A stretch of 64,000 nucleotides of DNA from Neonectria sp. B-13 (taxonomy: Eukaryota > Ascomycota > Sordariomycetes > Hypocreales > Nectriaceae), in assembly GCA_002682825.1 (NCBI GenBank), contig NOKP01000014.1, positions 1,351,781 to 1,415,780 of the forward strand, in the 5' to 3' direction. Made by a program: the position numbers and the translations under genes. Position 1 is the stretch's first letter, and the number at the start of each line of letters is the position of its first letter. The notes below the pieces were generated by a model that had not been told where the DNA came from, made no database searches, and saw nothing but the letters and a program-made list of their open reading frames with translations. This document shows positions 50,628-62,945 of the stretch, piece by piece.

Positions 50628-52480
50628 ATGGCTGGAGCTGGTACTCTTAGCCCGGAGGATGAGAGGATTCAGGCCGAGTTCCGCACCGAGGGCGAGAACG
50701 ACAATGCTCTCCTGTCCAAATATCTCTCCATCATCTGCTGTACTGTCGTCGCAGCCGTCATTGTGTGGAAAGTCGCCGAGAAGGTCAACAAGCTTACTCG
50801 CCAAATCTCATGTCTCAACAACGACCGCCAGCGATACTTTGCCATCCCGTCCCCGAACCTGGCCGCGCTCAAGCGTCACTTGCTCTATGCTCCCGTCTTG
50901 AGCAAGAGACACAACCGCGAGATTCAACTGAGCTCTGCCATCAACGTCGGCACGCTGCCCACCCGGTTTCAACTGCTCTTCCTCACCGCGTACTTTGCCC
51001 TCAATGTTGTCTTTTGTGTCATCGACATCCCCTACGCGGAGAATACTATGATCGCGGCGGCTGCCCTGCGCAACCGCTCCGGTGTCCTTGCCGTTTTGAA
51101 CATGGTATGTGTCATATCTCACCGTCTTGCAATTTCTATTTATTTATCTATATATGTTTCTGTTTTTGGTATTGTATCCCCTGCTGTTCCTGTTACTGAC
51201 TGGTAGAGCAGATACCGCTTTTCCTTCTCGCTGGACGAAACAACCCTCTCATCAACCTTCTGGGCATTTCTTTCGATACCTACAACTTGATCCACCGCTG
51301 GTTCGGCCGCATCGTCGTCCTTGAGGCGCTTGTCCACACGCTCGCTCACTACGCAAAGAGTGGCTGGTCCGCAGCTTCTTTTACTGGCACCTTCACAGGA
51401 CCCTTCCTACTTTGGGGCTTTATTGGAACTTGTGCCTTTGTCGGCCTAGCTCTGCAGGCCTTCAGCCCAGTTCGACATGCCTTTTACGAGACCTTCAAGC
51501 TCATCCATATCGGCTTGGCCATCCTCGCCGTCTACGCCCTGTGGATTCATCTCGCTGGATACGAACCACTCCGCTGGCTGCAGGCCGCCGCGGCGCTCTG
51601 GGCTGCAGACCGAGCCGCCCGTATCCTCCGAATGCTTTGGTATAATGTCGGTGGTTCGGGTTCCAGGACAGTCATCGAAGCATTGCCAGGCAACGCGGTT
51701 CGGTTGACCACGACCCTGTCACGCCCCTGGAGCGCTCGACCCGGACAGCACGCCTATCTGTATCTACCCAGCCTCAGCCTTTGGCAGTCTCACCCCTTCT
51801 CGGTCGCTTGGGTCGATGGCGTCGAGGACCCGACGACGGAAAGGCTCGCCAGCACGCGCCAGGACCTCATGGGCCCCCAGCAGATGCGTGTGTCCTACAT
51901 CATTCGCGCCAGGACTGGCTTCACCGACAAGCTATTTAAGAAGGCGTTGGCGGCCCCAGGCGGAAGGTTGGAGACGACTTGCTACTCCGAGGGCCCCTAC
52001 GGCGGCACTCACAATCTGGATTCCTACGGCACGGCGGTGCTTTTCGCCGGCGGCGTTGGCATCACGCACCAGGTTCCATATGTTCAGCACCTTGTTTCTG
52101 GATTCAGCGAGGGCACCGTGGCGACGCGCAAGGTCCTGCTTGTCTGGACGATTCAGAGCCCTGAGCATCTCGAGTGGATTCGACCGTGGATGACTGAAAT
52201 CCTGGCCATGGACAAGAGGCGCGATGTTTTGCGAATCATGCTCTTCGTCAGCCAGCCTCGGTCAACCAAGGAGATCCACAGCCCGTCGTCGACGGTACAG
52301 ATGTTCCCGGGACGCCCCAACATCGAGACGCTCCTGTCTATGGAACAGGAGCATCAAGTTGGAGCCATGGTGGTATCCGTGTGTGGCCCCGGCGCCCTGG
52401 GTGACGAGGTGCGCCGGGCGGTGCGAGCCCGCCAGGATCGCACCAGTATCGACTTCATCGAGGAGGCATTCACGTGGTAG
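50628..52480 (+). CDS. ferric-chelate reductase (FRE family, membrane flavocytochrome)
   Basis: Two exons, 50628-51104 and 51212-52480, encode 581 residues. A membrane segment lies near 30-52, followed by the ferric-reductase transmembrane domain with two pairs of haem-ligand histidines: His187/His201 and His258/His272, each 14 apart as expected. After it come the FAD-binding HPFSVAW motif, a CYSEGPYGG phosphate loop and the NADPH-binding FAGGVGITHQVPYV and VSVCGPGALGDEV motifs. The enzyme moves electrons across the plasma (or vacuolar) membrane to reduce Fe3+ or Cu2+ before uptake. No classical signal peptide is seen. No ferroxidase or permease gene is next to it, so it is not in an obvious iron cluster. 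The start fits a long CT-rich leader. Confidence 0.92.
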
Positions 52481-53702
52481 AGCTGTGTCGACCACCCCCT
52501 CTGCTAAGCCCAGGCACCCCCAAGCACAATCTGGCATTGATAGGCCGTCGAGTCTACCCTCTTTTTTCGATTAAGTTGTATTTTAGATCTTACCTGTACC
52601 TACATTCCCTTCGCAGCCTCGGGCAAACCCTACCAATCGAGATTCTCGGCAGTTACATAGCACAGTCGGGAAGAGAGACATGACCAACCTAAATTTTCCC
52701 GAGCCATGTTTCGTGACCGTGCAGGGCATTGTTATTTGCCCATTTCGTGTTTGTTCATGTTTTGTGTTTTGCGTTTGCAGCAGGGAACAGGTTTCTTTGT
52801 TTGCAGAAAATGAAACCAGCCGAGAACGCTAGTCTATCTCCTGTCTCCTAAGTTGGCGAGCTACCACGCCCTTGTCCCTTGGATGGATAAGACCATTTTG
52901 AGTTTTCCCAGATGCGAGGCATCATCGAGCCGACAGGGAGACGAGAACGCATCCCCGTCGGACAATTTTTTTTTTTTTGTCTGATGGAGCCTAGGCAAAA
53001 TTGGCATCGTTTCTCGTAGCCGCCAGCCCCGGAGACGGCCGGCAGATGATCAAACAGCGGACTAATCTGTAGGTGGCGATCCCACGAGTCAGAAGACTTT
53101 AATACACCAGAGCTGCAGCAGGGTACGGGACGATCGCGTCTCAGCCCAGACCTGCATAAATGGAGTAATTAGATACGTAGTAAAGGGGAGGGAAGCGTGG
53201 AAACAATTGAGAGAAGAACACCCCCTCCCCAGTGGAGTTCGATACAAATGCACTAAGTTGTACTTATTAATTAGTCGGTCCCGCAAACCAACATTCTCCG
53301 CAAGAGATAAGATAACGGTGGCATTGCCCTTTGCTGCGAAGCAGTCCTCTTCCGTCGTGCCAGAGCTGACATCATCGTCCCAGATCCCGGCCCCCGCAAA
53401 TCAGTCCGCCGACCTGAAGCGTACTTCAATAGCTGCTTATCTGCCTGCCTGGATGGGTAGATAAGACTTGCCGAGGCCCAAGAGCATGGATCTATCGGGG
53501 TCGACTATGCCTGTATTGAAATGCGGCGCCGCCCATCGGTCCAACAAGGTCGCGAGGCACTCTCCCGTGACGTGCCTGCCTGCTTAGTTAGCTCCCTCGG
53601 GACCGTCGTCGTCCTCATCCGCGTGCGCTTTGTCTCCGTACTTCGTAGGCTTCTTCCCTTCCTTCACCTTGCGTTGCCAGAATCATCGACCACAGCCTCC
53701 TG
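52481..53702. other. intergenic region with 13-T run
   Basis: 1.2 kb with no convincing gene. A run of 13 T lies at 52966-52978. It holds the 3' UTR of the ferric reductase and the promoter and leader of the transporter. Confidence 0.5.
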
Positions 53703-55090
53703 ATGCCAGCTATCGCAATGGCGCCCAAAAGCATGATTCCATTTCTTGTAGCCATGATGCTACTGACAGGTGTTTGCAATACCCTGTTGACCAAGTATCA
53801 GGTATGGCGATACCGGAGTCCGCTCTCAGCGGCCTTCGTTGACTCTCAATGACTAACCTCCATTAGGACAACCAATGCGTCCGCAACTGTGGCCCCGACG
53901 ACGATGCGAGCCAGCGAGTCTTCTTCGAACAGCCCGTACTGCAAACAGCACAGATGTTCATCGGTGAGATGGGCTGCTGGCTCGTTGTTGGCCTGATGGC
54001 CGTCTGGCGTCGAGGCAAAGGGTCTGGTACCCCATCCGAACAAGGCTACGAGGCTGTCAACACCACCGAGACGTCGGATCCTGCCGCCGAGGAGGACAAC
54101 GATAGAACCAAGCTTCTGCGCTCGTCTCAGGGCACCTTCCTCAAGGGACATCGAGTGTTGCTCCTCTCCCTGCCTGCCATCAGTGACATCTGCGCCACCA
54201 CCCTGATGAATTGCGGCCTTCTCATGGTTGCCGCTTCAATTTATCAAATGACCAGAGGCGCTCTCGTCCTATTTGTCGGCCTGTTTAGTGTCATATTCCT
54301 TGGCCGACGTCTCTTCCCCTTTCAGTGGATTTCCCTGGGCGGTGTAGTCCTCGGCGTGGCCGTCGTGGGCCTTACCGGCGCTATTTGGCCCGATGAGAAG
54401 CCAGAGGCCTCGGCCGATATGCTCCGAAGAGGGCTGGTAGCTTCAGATGGCCTCACGGACGCCTCGAGGGCTATTGTTGGTGTCCTCATGATTGCGGGAG
54501 CCCAGATCTTCACAGCAACCCAGTTTGTTCTCGAGGAATGGATCTTGGAGAATTCTCCCATCGAGCCTATCATGGTAGTCGGTTGGGAGGGCCTTTTTGG
54601 ATTCATTGTCACTCTTCTGGGCATGGTGGTTTCGCACTTTTTGGTCGGGACCACCGATGCTGGCAGATATGGCTACTTTGACATGGCTGAAGGATGGCGC
54701 CAGATGACCCAGAACAAGCAAATCTTGGCGTCGAGCGTGCTCATCATGATCAGTATCGGGTAAGAACCTACAGCCTCTTCATCTTCCATTCTACGTTTCT
54801 CTGCTGATCATGTATCTCAAAGTGGTTTCAACTTCTTTGGATTATCCGTCACTCGGAGTGTCAGCGCTACCTCCAGATCCACCATCGACACCTGCAGAAC
54901 TCTCTTCATCTGGATTGTGTCACTCAGCCTGGGCTGGGAGACGTTCAAATGGCTCCAGATTGTCGGGTTTACTCTGCTGGTCTACTTTACATTTGTTTTC
55001 AATGGCATCGTGCAGCCACCACTTAAGTCCCTGCGCGTTGACGAGGAAATTCAGGAGCTCCTGCCCGAGGAGCCTATTGAGCATCAGTGA
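53703..55090 (+). CDS. drug/metabolite-type transporter, SLC35F6-like
   Basis: Three exons, 53703-53801, 53867-54759 and 54823-55090, encode 419 residues. It is a polytopic membrane protein with about ten helices (for example VAMMLLTGVCNTLLTKYQ, MFIGEMGCWLVVGLMAVW, GGVVLGVAVVGLTGA, LFGFIVTLLGMVV). The layout and the opening MxPFLVAMMLLTGVCNTLLT match the SLC35F6 branch of the nucleotide-sugar-transporter superfamily. The substrate is unknown; members sit in vacuole, lysosome or endosome membranes. A second ATG at codon 6 (MAPKS) is the better match to relatives' starts. It converges on the Yippee gene, stop codons 332 bp apart. Confidence 0.88.
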
Positions 55091-55422
55091 TGGACACAGC
55101 GTCGTATGGTCACGGGAGTGAAAGCACCCAGTGGAGGGCAGCGGGTTGGTTAGAGAACCAGAGCGGCGTACCGGGACTTTGATTCTGGGATTTTATGTAG
55201 ATTGGGATAATGAATCTAGTCTGGAAACCGAGGTAGTGCAACATATCAAGCGTGAAAACAAAAACAAGAACACCCCATTCGCCGTAAACAATGCTCGCAA
55301 CGAAACCGAGGCTATGGAATACAAGCCCTCCCACCAACGCCAGAATAGAATGTCAAGTTCGGACTTGACTTTGTCTCGAGCATTGCCCGCCGCTAACGCA
55401 GAGGCCTTGCTTGCCTCGACAC
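55091..55422. other. convergent 3' region
   Basis: 332 bp between convergent stop codons of the transporter and Yippee genes. No other feature is seen. Confidence 0.5.
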
Positions 55423-55891
55423 TCAGGTGACATTGCAAAGAAGCTCAGCCTCGAGAATGAACTTGCCCTCCTTGTACTTCTCGGATGGCTCGTAAGCCTT
55501 ATCATACTTCCAGCCAACGGTCTCCTTGCACTGGCGGCAGGCAATGTCGCGAACCACGTGGCGGCCGGTAGTCATGTTGCGCTCGTTGGGGGCACCCGTG
55601 TCGATGTTGACGACGCTGTGGAAGAGGTAGGCCTTTCCATGCTGACCACGGAAGTTCTGAGGAAATCATTAGTGTTCTGAGCCCGGAAGTTGGGGTAGCG
55701 GCAGAGGCGAAGGTGGAGGGAGACAGAGACGGTGAAGACCAAGGAGGAGGGGAAGGGAAGGGACGCGGAGAAGGGGTCGGGGGGATGCGCACGCGGCTGA
55801 TGATGTCCTCATGGTTGGCGAGGTGGGCCTTGCAGGTCTTACAGCCGTAGATCTTGCTGCTGTTGAGATATGTGTTGTATGCCAGCCCCAT
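55423..55891 (-). CDS. Yippee-like zinc-binding protein
   Basis: Two exons, 55891-55793 and 55656-55423, give a 110-residue protein that matches full Yippee length. The first zinc pair is Cys17/Cys20 (GCKTC) and the second Cys73/Cys76 (ACRQC). Between them lie the conserved FRGQHGKAYLF and NERNMTTGRHVVRDIAC blocks. The end VGWKYDKAYEPSEKYKEGKF is strongly conserved. Yippee proteins share the Mis18/cereblon zinc fold; yeast Moh1 belongs here and is tied to stationary-phase or stress biology. The 136-bp intron (GTGCGC...CAG) was chosen to join these blocks. Confidence 0.95.
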
Positions 55892-56739
55892 GATGCCGGG
55901 GCTGCGATCGGGCCGTGGGGTCGTGACAGCGGGGCCGTACAGGCCTTTGGGGTCTCGGAAACGAAGAGCTTGTTGGCGATGGTAGGCGTGGGAGGTGAGG
56001 TGGGAAGTGGAAGGCGGGAGGTTCGGGAGGAAGCTATCAAAGCCGGTCGGTTGAAGATGGATGTGGATGAAGGCCGGGGTAGGTCGTCATGAGGTCGGAG
56101 GACCGAGGACGTCAGGCGGAGGCGGAGCCAGGCGGGGCCACAGTGGGGGTGAAGTGGGTTGCCTGCTTGCTTACTGACTTGACTTGGGTACTTCCGTGAA
56201 TGAATGTCCGCAGCAAACTCACTTAGTACTAGCCAGCTTTACTTCGTTTACGCTCAAGCGCCTCGCCTAGGTAATTATGAGCAGGTTGCAAGTTCGTAGT
56301 ACCTTTACTTGAGTCCAGGAACGCTAGCTCAAATAAGGTGACGCAAGGAAATCCGCGTGTTAGTACTCCAGGCATTCGGGTTCGTTCACTAGGAATATTT
56401 GTCTGCCTAATTCAGGCAAACCGTAATGAGTACAAACCTCTATCATTCCAAGGAATGACACATTTGTTGACCAACTGTCACACAACCGACTCAGATCATG
56501 TCCCAAATATACGACTGCGGCTCCGGCGAAAGGGCCGCTGGCGACATTCAACAAACAAGGGGGACCAGTAGGCCTTGGGATACACGTACTCGAGCAGCTC
56601 GACAAAATCCTGTGTCGAGAATGCGATGTTAACTACTAAAGCTGGCGCCTAAATGCATACAAATAGTGATAACCCTGATAACCGTGTACGCCTTGTCCGA
56701 AACGACTCGCGTGGGTATCCTCCGTTGCTAATTGAGATG
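55892..56739. other. intergenic region between Yippee and DUF2985 genes
   Basis: 848 bp, including the Yippee promoter and the DUF2985 3' UTR. Short open frames here lack family resemblance. Confidence 0.5.
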
Positions 56740-58081
56740 TCACTTCTTGGCCTTTTTCCGTTCCTTCTCCTCCAAATCCTTGTCCTTAATGTTGTTATAG
56801 TGCCAAATGCCCTGCTCCCTGTCCGTCTGCAGTAACTTAAGGTCCTCTGGACTGATGGGCACACCCTCGATACCCTTGACCTTCTTTCCTTCCTTGAACA
56901 TGATAACCCCCCCAACGGCGGCCACGATACAGGCGAGCGCGACAAACAGGCCCGTTGACCAACTCGGTCGATCGATTCGATTCAGCGCCCACATGAATCC
57001 GGCCAGGCAGCATTGCAAAAAGGTGTTCCAGACCATGAGCCAAATGACCAAATCCATCTTCCACAGTGGGGTTTCTGGGGCTCGGTTGCCGGTGAGAGGG
57101 GCATCGGGAATCTTCGTCTCGGGAAATGGTATCGCGCTGAGTGGAACTGAACCAGACGCATCCACCACGTTTTGCGGTCCGAGGTCCGGGGACAGCGCAG
57201 CCGACCCGGGAAGTCGAAACCACCCGCGATGGATTCCACCAAGGCGTCTCAGTGCGATCTCGTTGCCCCTTAACCGGTATTGAAGCAGGTAGTAGAGGTC
57301 GCGGAAACGCCAGGGAGCCAGTCCGAATCCTGTGACACAAAAGAGAGCGTTGAGGATCTGAGAATCCCACTCGATCCATTTCCGTCTCGGAGAATCGATG
57401 TTGTTGCATGACGGGTGACACATGGCAGGTGATGCATTACTACTTGACGTTAGCATGCATATATGTATAGTCGGCGTTTAAAGAGCATCATTACCAGAGT
57501 AGCAGGAAAAGCATTCCACCCCAGGCAACGACATTGAGTCCGTATATGATGACGCAGAAGCCCAAAGGTGTCAAAAAGTACCGCCAGAACGCGCGAAGTC
57601 CGCTTGCAGTCGACTGGGCAGACGAATGGCTCGGCGGAAAGTGATAGCCATTGGGGAACGGCGCAGCGGCGGCTGGCTCGCCCATAAGATTCTTGTTCAT
57701 ACCAGATGTGGGACCTGAGTTGTGCTTCTCGGTGTGTGGTGCTTCTTCGATGACGGTCGGTATAGTATTCCGTCTTGGGAGGTCGGAGGTCCCCGACGAC
57801 AGATCCGCCGAGTTGTTTCTGGAAGACGGCGCAGTCGGACGCGTGAGGAAGGAAGCAGCGAACGATCCGGTTGCGGCCAAAAAGCCCTCGGGCAAGTCAG
57901 ACTGCTCGAAGTTCTCAGAAGCGCGGCGGAGACGACCGCTCAATGACGACGAGGCGGTTGGGCGGTTTGCAATGGGGGAGGGAGGATCGGATTTGCCTGG
58001 ACGAGGCGACGACTGAGCCGGGGCAGTGGAAGCTTCGATGGCGGGAAAGGGCTCCGTGTATCCGCTGGAGGAAGGCTGCAT
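56740..58081 (-). CDS. DUF2985 membrane protein
   Basis: Two exons, 58081-57495 and 57439-56740, encode 428 residues. The N-terminal 150 residues are Ser/Pro-rich and disordered. A hydrophobic segment (FLTPLGFCVIIYGLNVVAWG) leads into a Cys-rich loop (CNASPAMCHPSCN) and then RRKWIEWDSQILNALFCVTG and APWRFRDLYYLLQY, the hallmark of DUF2985. Two more membrane segments follow near 300-380. The C-terminus is basic (KEKERKKAKK type). The function is unknown; related fungal proteins are membrane-bound. The open frame extends 95 codons upstream of 58081, but that part looks like leader and I take MQPSSSG as the start. Confidence 0.88.
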
Positions 58082-58857
58082 CGTTAATGAGGGCTCCGAG
58101 CGACTCCTCGATGGAGGGAAGCAGGTGCTTTTATGACTGCGAGTCGTCCAAATGAACGAGGTGCGACTAAGATTAGATGATATGAGGTGGGACCCAGCCG
58201 ATGCAAAGTGGGAGCTGCTAGGGAAATACGGTGCAGCATGCTTCAGGGGCCTGGCCGCCTTTAAAAACCGGGCAAACACCCACAGTCCGCAAATACAGGT
58301 CGCTGACAGGCTGATAGCGCACCAAAGCACTCGCTGGAACTCAAGACAGCAAGCCCACGCCTGCACGCCGTACGGCGCTCAGCACCTTAATCATGGTACG
58401 CTAACCGCCAAGGTGCCACAACCCAGGGCAACCTGGCAATCTGGGTACCGAGTGCCAGAGTGGCGACTTGTGGACGACGCAGAAGGGGTACGCGATGATA
58501 GGTACTTCCCAGACTGTGCTGCCACTCAAAGCTACCAGTTTCCCGTGTACCTCACGCCACCCCAAAACCCTAGGTTTCTCGGCGACTTCTAGCGAGGATC
58601 CTCCCCCAATTAAGCTAGTCCTCATAAATTTGCTTGAAGCTTTTTCTCGTTATTCCCTGGACATCAAACCACCCGCGCAAGCTTTACGCGTATTTGACAC
58701 AGCTAAGCTGAGCCAAGTTGCGCGCGTTCGTATTGCCTTCTGCTCCAGACCTGGCCTCTTCAACTTTTTTCTCCTTTCCCGTCCTTCCACCTTCGCCTCC
58801 ACGTATTCATCAGACCTCCGGCGCCTTGGCAATTGAGCGACGCTTTCCTTGTTCAGC
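58082..58857. promoter_or_regulatory. divergent region DUF2985 / SEN15
   Basis: 776 bp between divergent starts. A CT-rich stretch lies directly before the SEN15 start. No known motif assigned. Confidence 0.45.
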
Positions 58858-59265
58858 ATGGACCCTTCACACAGCCCAGTTGGCGACGTCACTTCGACCG
58901 TCCTGCACAACCTTCAAGATCAGCATGACTGGGCTTCACTTCAAGTTCATGCCCCAGCCGGCGGCCGACCACTGATCAGGGGCCTGCCTCCTCGACGCCT
59001 CTACACGCATCCCGATGATCAGATTGCCGCTCTCGCCCATGAGCAGGCCACCGGCGAGCCAGTGCCCCAGGATCCGGAAGCCGAATGGGTGTTGGCGGTG
59101 CACCCCGAGGAGAAGTGGACTCTTGGCGGCTTTGCTGGTGTCTTTGATTCTATTCATCATTCTGGCCCGAGGGCCAAAAGAATCCTTCTGGCTACTGTCC
59201 ACAACGACTCCACCGTCGTCTACTATCTTATGCATGAGGGCATGGTCAAACCCCGACAAAACTAA
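58858..59265 (+). CDS. SEN15: tRNA-splicing endonuclease subunit Sen15
   Basis: A single exon of 135 residues. The Sen15-type fold is clear: DWASLQVHAP near the start, RGLPPRRLYTHPDDQI, then WVLAVHPEEKWTLGGFAGVF and the end RILLATVHNDSTVVYYLMHE with GMVKPRQN. Sen15 pairs with Sen2, Sen34 and Sen54 to cut tRNA introns; it is a structural subunit without its own active site. It runs toward the alcohol dehydrogenase with only 39 bp between stop codons. Confidence 0.93.
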   Translation: MDPSHSPVGDVTSTVLHNLQDQHDWASLQVHAPAGGRPLIRGLPPRRLYTHPDDQIAALAHEQATGEPVPQDPEAEWVLAVHPEEKWTLGGFAGVFDSIHHSGPRAKRILLATVHNDSTVVYYLMHEGMVKPRQN

Positions 59266-59304
59266 GGTCGCTTGCGCCAACAACACCCATCCCGCACATG
59301 GCTA

Positions 59305-60760
59305 TCACGGCTTGAAGACCACCTTCTGCGTCTTTCTCTGTTCAAAGAGGGCGTAGCCCTCTGGCGCCGAAGAGAGCGGCATTACCTGGTCGAACATGAA
59401 CCTGCGGCCAGTGTCAGTGTTGGGATCTTGCAGTGCACCATCTTGACAAGTGTTGAGTGTACGAACCCAACAAGGTGCTGCTTTTCCTGAAGCAACTCGA
59501 GGGCCTCTTGGAAAACGCTTCGGACAGGACATCGGCCCATCTGCAGTCGTAAGTTCTTGCTGTACAATGCTTGAGTCAGAATCATCCTGTTCGTCTTCCG
59601 CCATACTCTTTAGCCAACCTACGTGTACATGTCGTCTCCCGACCATGGAATCTGCACAAATTAGTCCTCCGTGGATCCTCTTGAACGGCAAACCGTCGGC
59701 ATACCTCAGTGTTGTGAACCCCTATGCTGCTGATGGCTCCAAAGGGTCGTACTAGGTCAAAGGCAGTCTTCAGGGCTGAGGCCTGACCAACCACCTCTAC
59801 CACCATGTCAGCACCTCGGCCTTCCGTCACTTCCTTTATGCGTGCTTCCATTCCTTCTCTGTTCGTTTGGAAGTTGAGCGGCTCGGCGCCGAGCTTTTGG
59901 GCCAGTTCCAAACGACTGTCTACGCTGTCAATAGCAAAGAGATGGCGGGGCTTCCGATGGGCAGCTGCTAAGATAGCACAGAGTCCGACTGGCCCGCACC
60001 CGACGACGACGAGAGTGGACTCGCTGATATCCTGAGAAGGACACATGGCGATTGCGCTCTTGACCCCAAAATAGCCGGTGGGGAAGATGTCGGCCATGAG
60101 GAGGAGAGCCTGGTCGGAAATGGTGTCCGGGGCCTTGACAACGGTCCCATCTGCTAGGGGAACCCTCACATACTCGGCCTGCCCACCATCAAGAGCCTCG
60201 CAACCGAACAGCTGGGTCTCAACACAGCGTGCAGTGCAGCCATGGAGGCAATAGAAACAGATACCGCTGGCGGCGTTAACGGATCTTGCGGGCAGTGACG
60301 AGGGTGAGGGGCGACGTACCAAGATGCTGTGAAGGGTGCTACAACCTTGTCGCCAATTTGAACAGATTTTACGGCAGAACCTACTTGGACGACGGTGCCA
60401 GTGAACTCATGTCCCATAATGAAGCCAGTGTCTGATGACTGATGTCCTCGGTAGACGTGCAATTCACTGGGCCATTGGTCAGAGGTTTGACGGCGTGAGG
60501 GAGGACAAGCAAGAAGACTAACGATCCACACAAGCCGGCAGCATGGACTTTGAGAATAACATCCCGGTCATCGCGCACTGGATAGTATCGTCGGTGTTGT
60601 CAGTTTTGGTATCAAGGTTGTATGGGTGCAGTACCAGCGTCAATGACAGCGAGGGCAGCATGGGCGAAGATGGCGTACATTGGGGGACTGGGCGATCCTG
60701 CACGGAAACCTTGTATAGACCATCAAAAACTACAGCTTTCATGGTGCTTGGTAAAGCCAT
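59305..60760 (-). CDS. zinc-dependent alcohol dehydrogenase (medium-chain)
   Basis: Seven exons, 60760-60679, 60577-60523, 60466-60320, 60266-59705, 59651-59623, 59559-59467 and 59401-59305, encode 354 residues. Catalytic zinc ligands are Cys44, His65 and Glu66 (GLCGSELH, GHEFTG). Structural zinc Cys are at 95, 98, 101 and 109 (CGICFYCLHGCTARC). The Rossmann loop is VVVGCGPVGLCAIL. The smallest exon is 29 nt and encodes IPWSGDDMY, so the C-terminus (KNLRLQMGRCPVRSVF, MFDQVMPLSSAPEGY) is found only by splicing. The substrate is unknown; secondary alcohols, sugar alcohols or formaldehyde-type compounds are all possible. A start at the Met seven codons in (MKAVVFDG) is also possible. Confidence 0.9.
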
Positions 60761-61455
60761 GTTGGCACGTGAAGCCTAGCAGGACGTGTTGCTATGGGCG
60801 AATTGAGGCGGCGATATCGGCGCGGTGGTCGGTTCGGGGTGCAAGGTAAAGAAAGGGTCGCAACGGTTGTTCACAGGGGGATGTAATAATTGAAATGTTA
60901 TCTAGGCATGCGTGTTACAAAGGCTGGATGGCGCCCGAGATGTACCGCTCGCAGAAGTGTAGAGAGGGAGAAATAGGATGAGATGTCGATTCAGCTTGGT
61001 GTGGGCTTTGACGGCCGCCATCGGCAAAGGGCGAGGGCACTCTCGGCATTGGTTGTGGAGTCAGTTGAGCAGCGTGGATACCTTGGAACCGTTGACGGAG
61101 GGGTTTCCGTGTCCATTCGTAATGTTCACAATTCCACTCAACGCTGTTCAGTATCTACGCCCGTACTCCCGTGTCTTGTGTGTTGGCGGCGATGCAAAAC
61201 AGCGGCTAATACACATGCAAGGTCAGAGCCAAACGACGTAAGTTCAGCGACGTGGGCAAAGTGCATTCTTGCGGTGAAATAAGACACGAAGCAGCCACAT
61301 TTGATCTCTGGAAATGTGGCAATGATAATTTAAGGCGGGATGGCAGCGGGATTAATTGCAGGCGGTTGCAGGTTTGACAGCTTGAAAGTTGGGAGGCTAA
61401 GGTAGTACAGGACTTGAGGATTTGAGGATTTGGACGGATATCGCTGCACGGACGG

Positions 61456-61494
61456 AATATGCCGCTGCCGTTGCCGTTGCCGCTGCCGCCGCCC
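61456..61494. repeat. GCCGTT/GCCGCC imperfect run
   Basis: Imperfect tandem units of the type GCCGYT/GCCGCC within the gene-free end region. Confidence 0.75.
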
Positions 61495-61914
61495 AAATGG
61501 CCTAGGCCTCCGCTTGCCTCGCCAGCCCAGTCTGGGGTTTAGCGGGAGGGAGGGGCTGCGGCTCACCATGGCGCACCCAATAGGTGGTTCTGTTTTACTT
61601 GGCGTTGCGGCGAAACAGGGAGAGCCCAAGAACATGCGTCCTTGTCTCGGGAAGGGAGGGGTGGAATAGCAGCAGAAAGGTGCCCAAGTTGTAGTCTCGT
61701 TCCACTGGAAACGAACAGTTGGGCTGGACCTGAGTGTGCGTAGTCCAATATACAGCGGGGAGCAGGAGGGGAGGAGGAAGGGGAAAAGGACATGACACGC
61801 TCGTCAAATCCTTTGGATGGGATCATTGACACGGAACAACGGGACCGCGTTGCGGATAGTGGTCAGCAGGCCGCGGGTGAGTCTCGGGCAGGCAACGGGC
61901 GGGGCCGGGGCAGA

Positions 61915-61944
61915 CAGGAGAGAGGAGAGAGGAGAGAGGAGAGC
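61915..61944. repeat. GAGAGGA purine-rich run
   Basis: Four near-perfect units of about seven bases (GAGAGGA type), all purine on the plus strand. Confidence 0.8.
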
Positions 61945-62212
61945 GGGTGAAATGGATGCTGGCGCATTGGCGTCCTGCCCTTCTTGGTTTCCGGTGTAGA
62001 AACCTCTAGCCTTTTGGCCTCAGTCCTCTCCGTAGCCGGAAGATAGACTGTATTCGGGCTCTGTAGCGGCATTGTGAGGGCTTCGGTCCAAGGTCGCCGT
62101 TAGGTTTAGACAAGGGCGGAAAGAAAGCGTGCGAAGAATCGCCGAATAGTTACCCAGTACCCACGAGGACGGAGCAACCCCACTACCAGCTAAACCTAGG
62201 TCCATTCAGTTA

Positions 62213-62237
62213 GGTTGGCGTTGGCGTTGGCGTTGGC
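62213..62237. repeat. (GTTGGC)4 hexanucleotide repeat
   Basis: Four GTTGGC units in a row, in the gene-free end region. Confidence 0.85.
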
Positions 62238-62804
62238 AGGTGCCTCTCTTGACAGTAGGTAGGAGCATCGCCAGCACTGCATGTGAGGGGCGTGGGCAGG
62301 AAGTCCCTCCCTCCATGGTCAGGTACCGGGTACAAAGCAAAGGTATCCACTTCCCCTCGTCCAGCAACCCTCCAGATCCACCTTGCGGCTGGAGGGTATG
62401 GAATTTGGTGGAGACGACCCTATCCTGGCAACTTTGAACTGGGTGCGCCTGGGGACCGGCCCCTCCTCTGGATGAGGACTGGCGGTGCCCCAGGCCGGGG
62501 TCGGGAAGAAACGAGGATAAACGACAGCGGCTTGGGAAAACTGTGGTGCGGTCGGTATGGGGGCAGTGAAGGTGCACGAGAGGGCAGAGAATATGTGCAC
62601 GACATTAGTGCTCGTGCTCTGTTGAGGAAGGGTCGTACTTCGTAGTCTAGTTGCACTCGCATCACGCACAACACATCCAGCAGTAATGGACATTGAGGCT
62701 TAGACGGCGACCCGACCACAAGTTGGGAGGGGGAGGGGGGGAGACACTGGTTGACTGGGTTGGAGGCGCCTTTTCGCTGTCATGCATCGATTGCTCCATG
62801 CTGA

Positions 62805-62945
62805 ATGGCTCGCTCGATGGCTCGATGGCTCGATTGTTCGATGGCTCCATCTCCTCCATTGCTCCATTGCCCCATTGCCCCATTGCCCCATTGATTCATT
62901 TTCTCCTTTGCTCCATTCAGTCTGCTCCATTTCCTACGTGCGAAG
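62805..62945. repeat. cluster of GGCTCGAT- and CCATTGCC-type tandem units
   Basis: Short imperfect units of GGCTCGAT, then CCATTGCC and TTGCTCCATT, alternate over about 140 bases. The pattern is a compound minisatellite. Confidence 0.8.

Noticed and set aside
58085..58366. 95-codon N-terminal extension of the DUF2985 protein
   Set aside because: No conservation-like features, and the composition resembles translated leader; MQPSSSG chosen as the start.
59382..59585. Alternative unspliced reading of the dehydrogenase 3' end, suggesting a frameshifted pseudogene
   Set aside because: Three short introns with correct ends restore the full medium-chain dehydrogenase C-terminus, so the gene looks intact.
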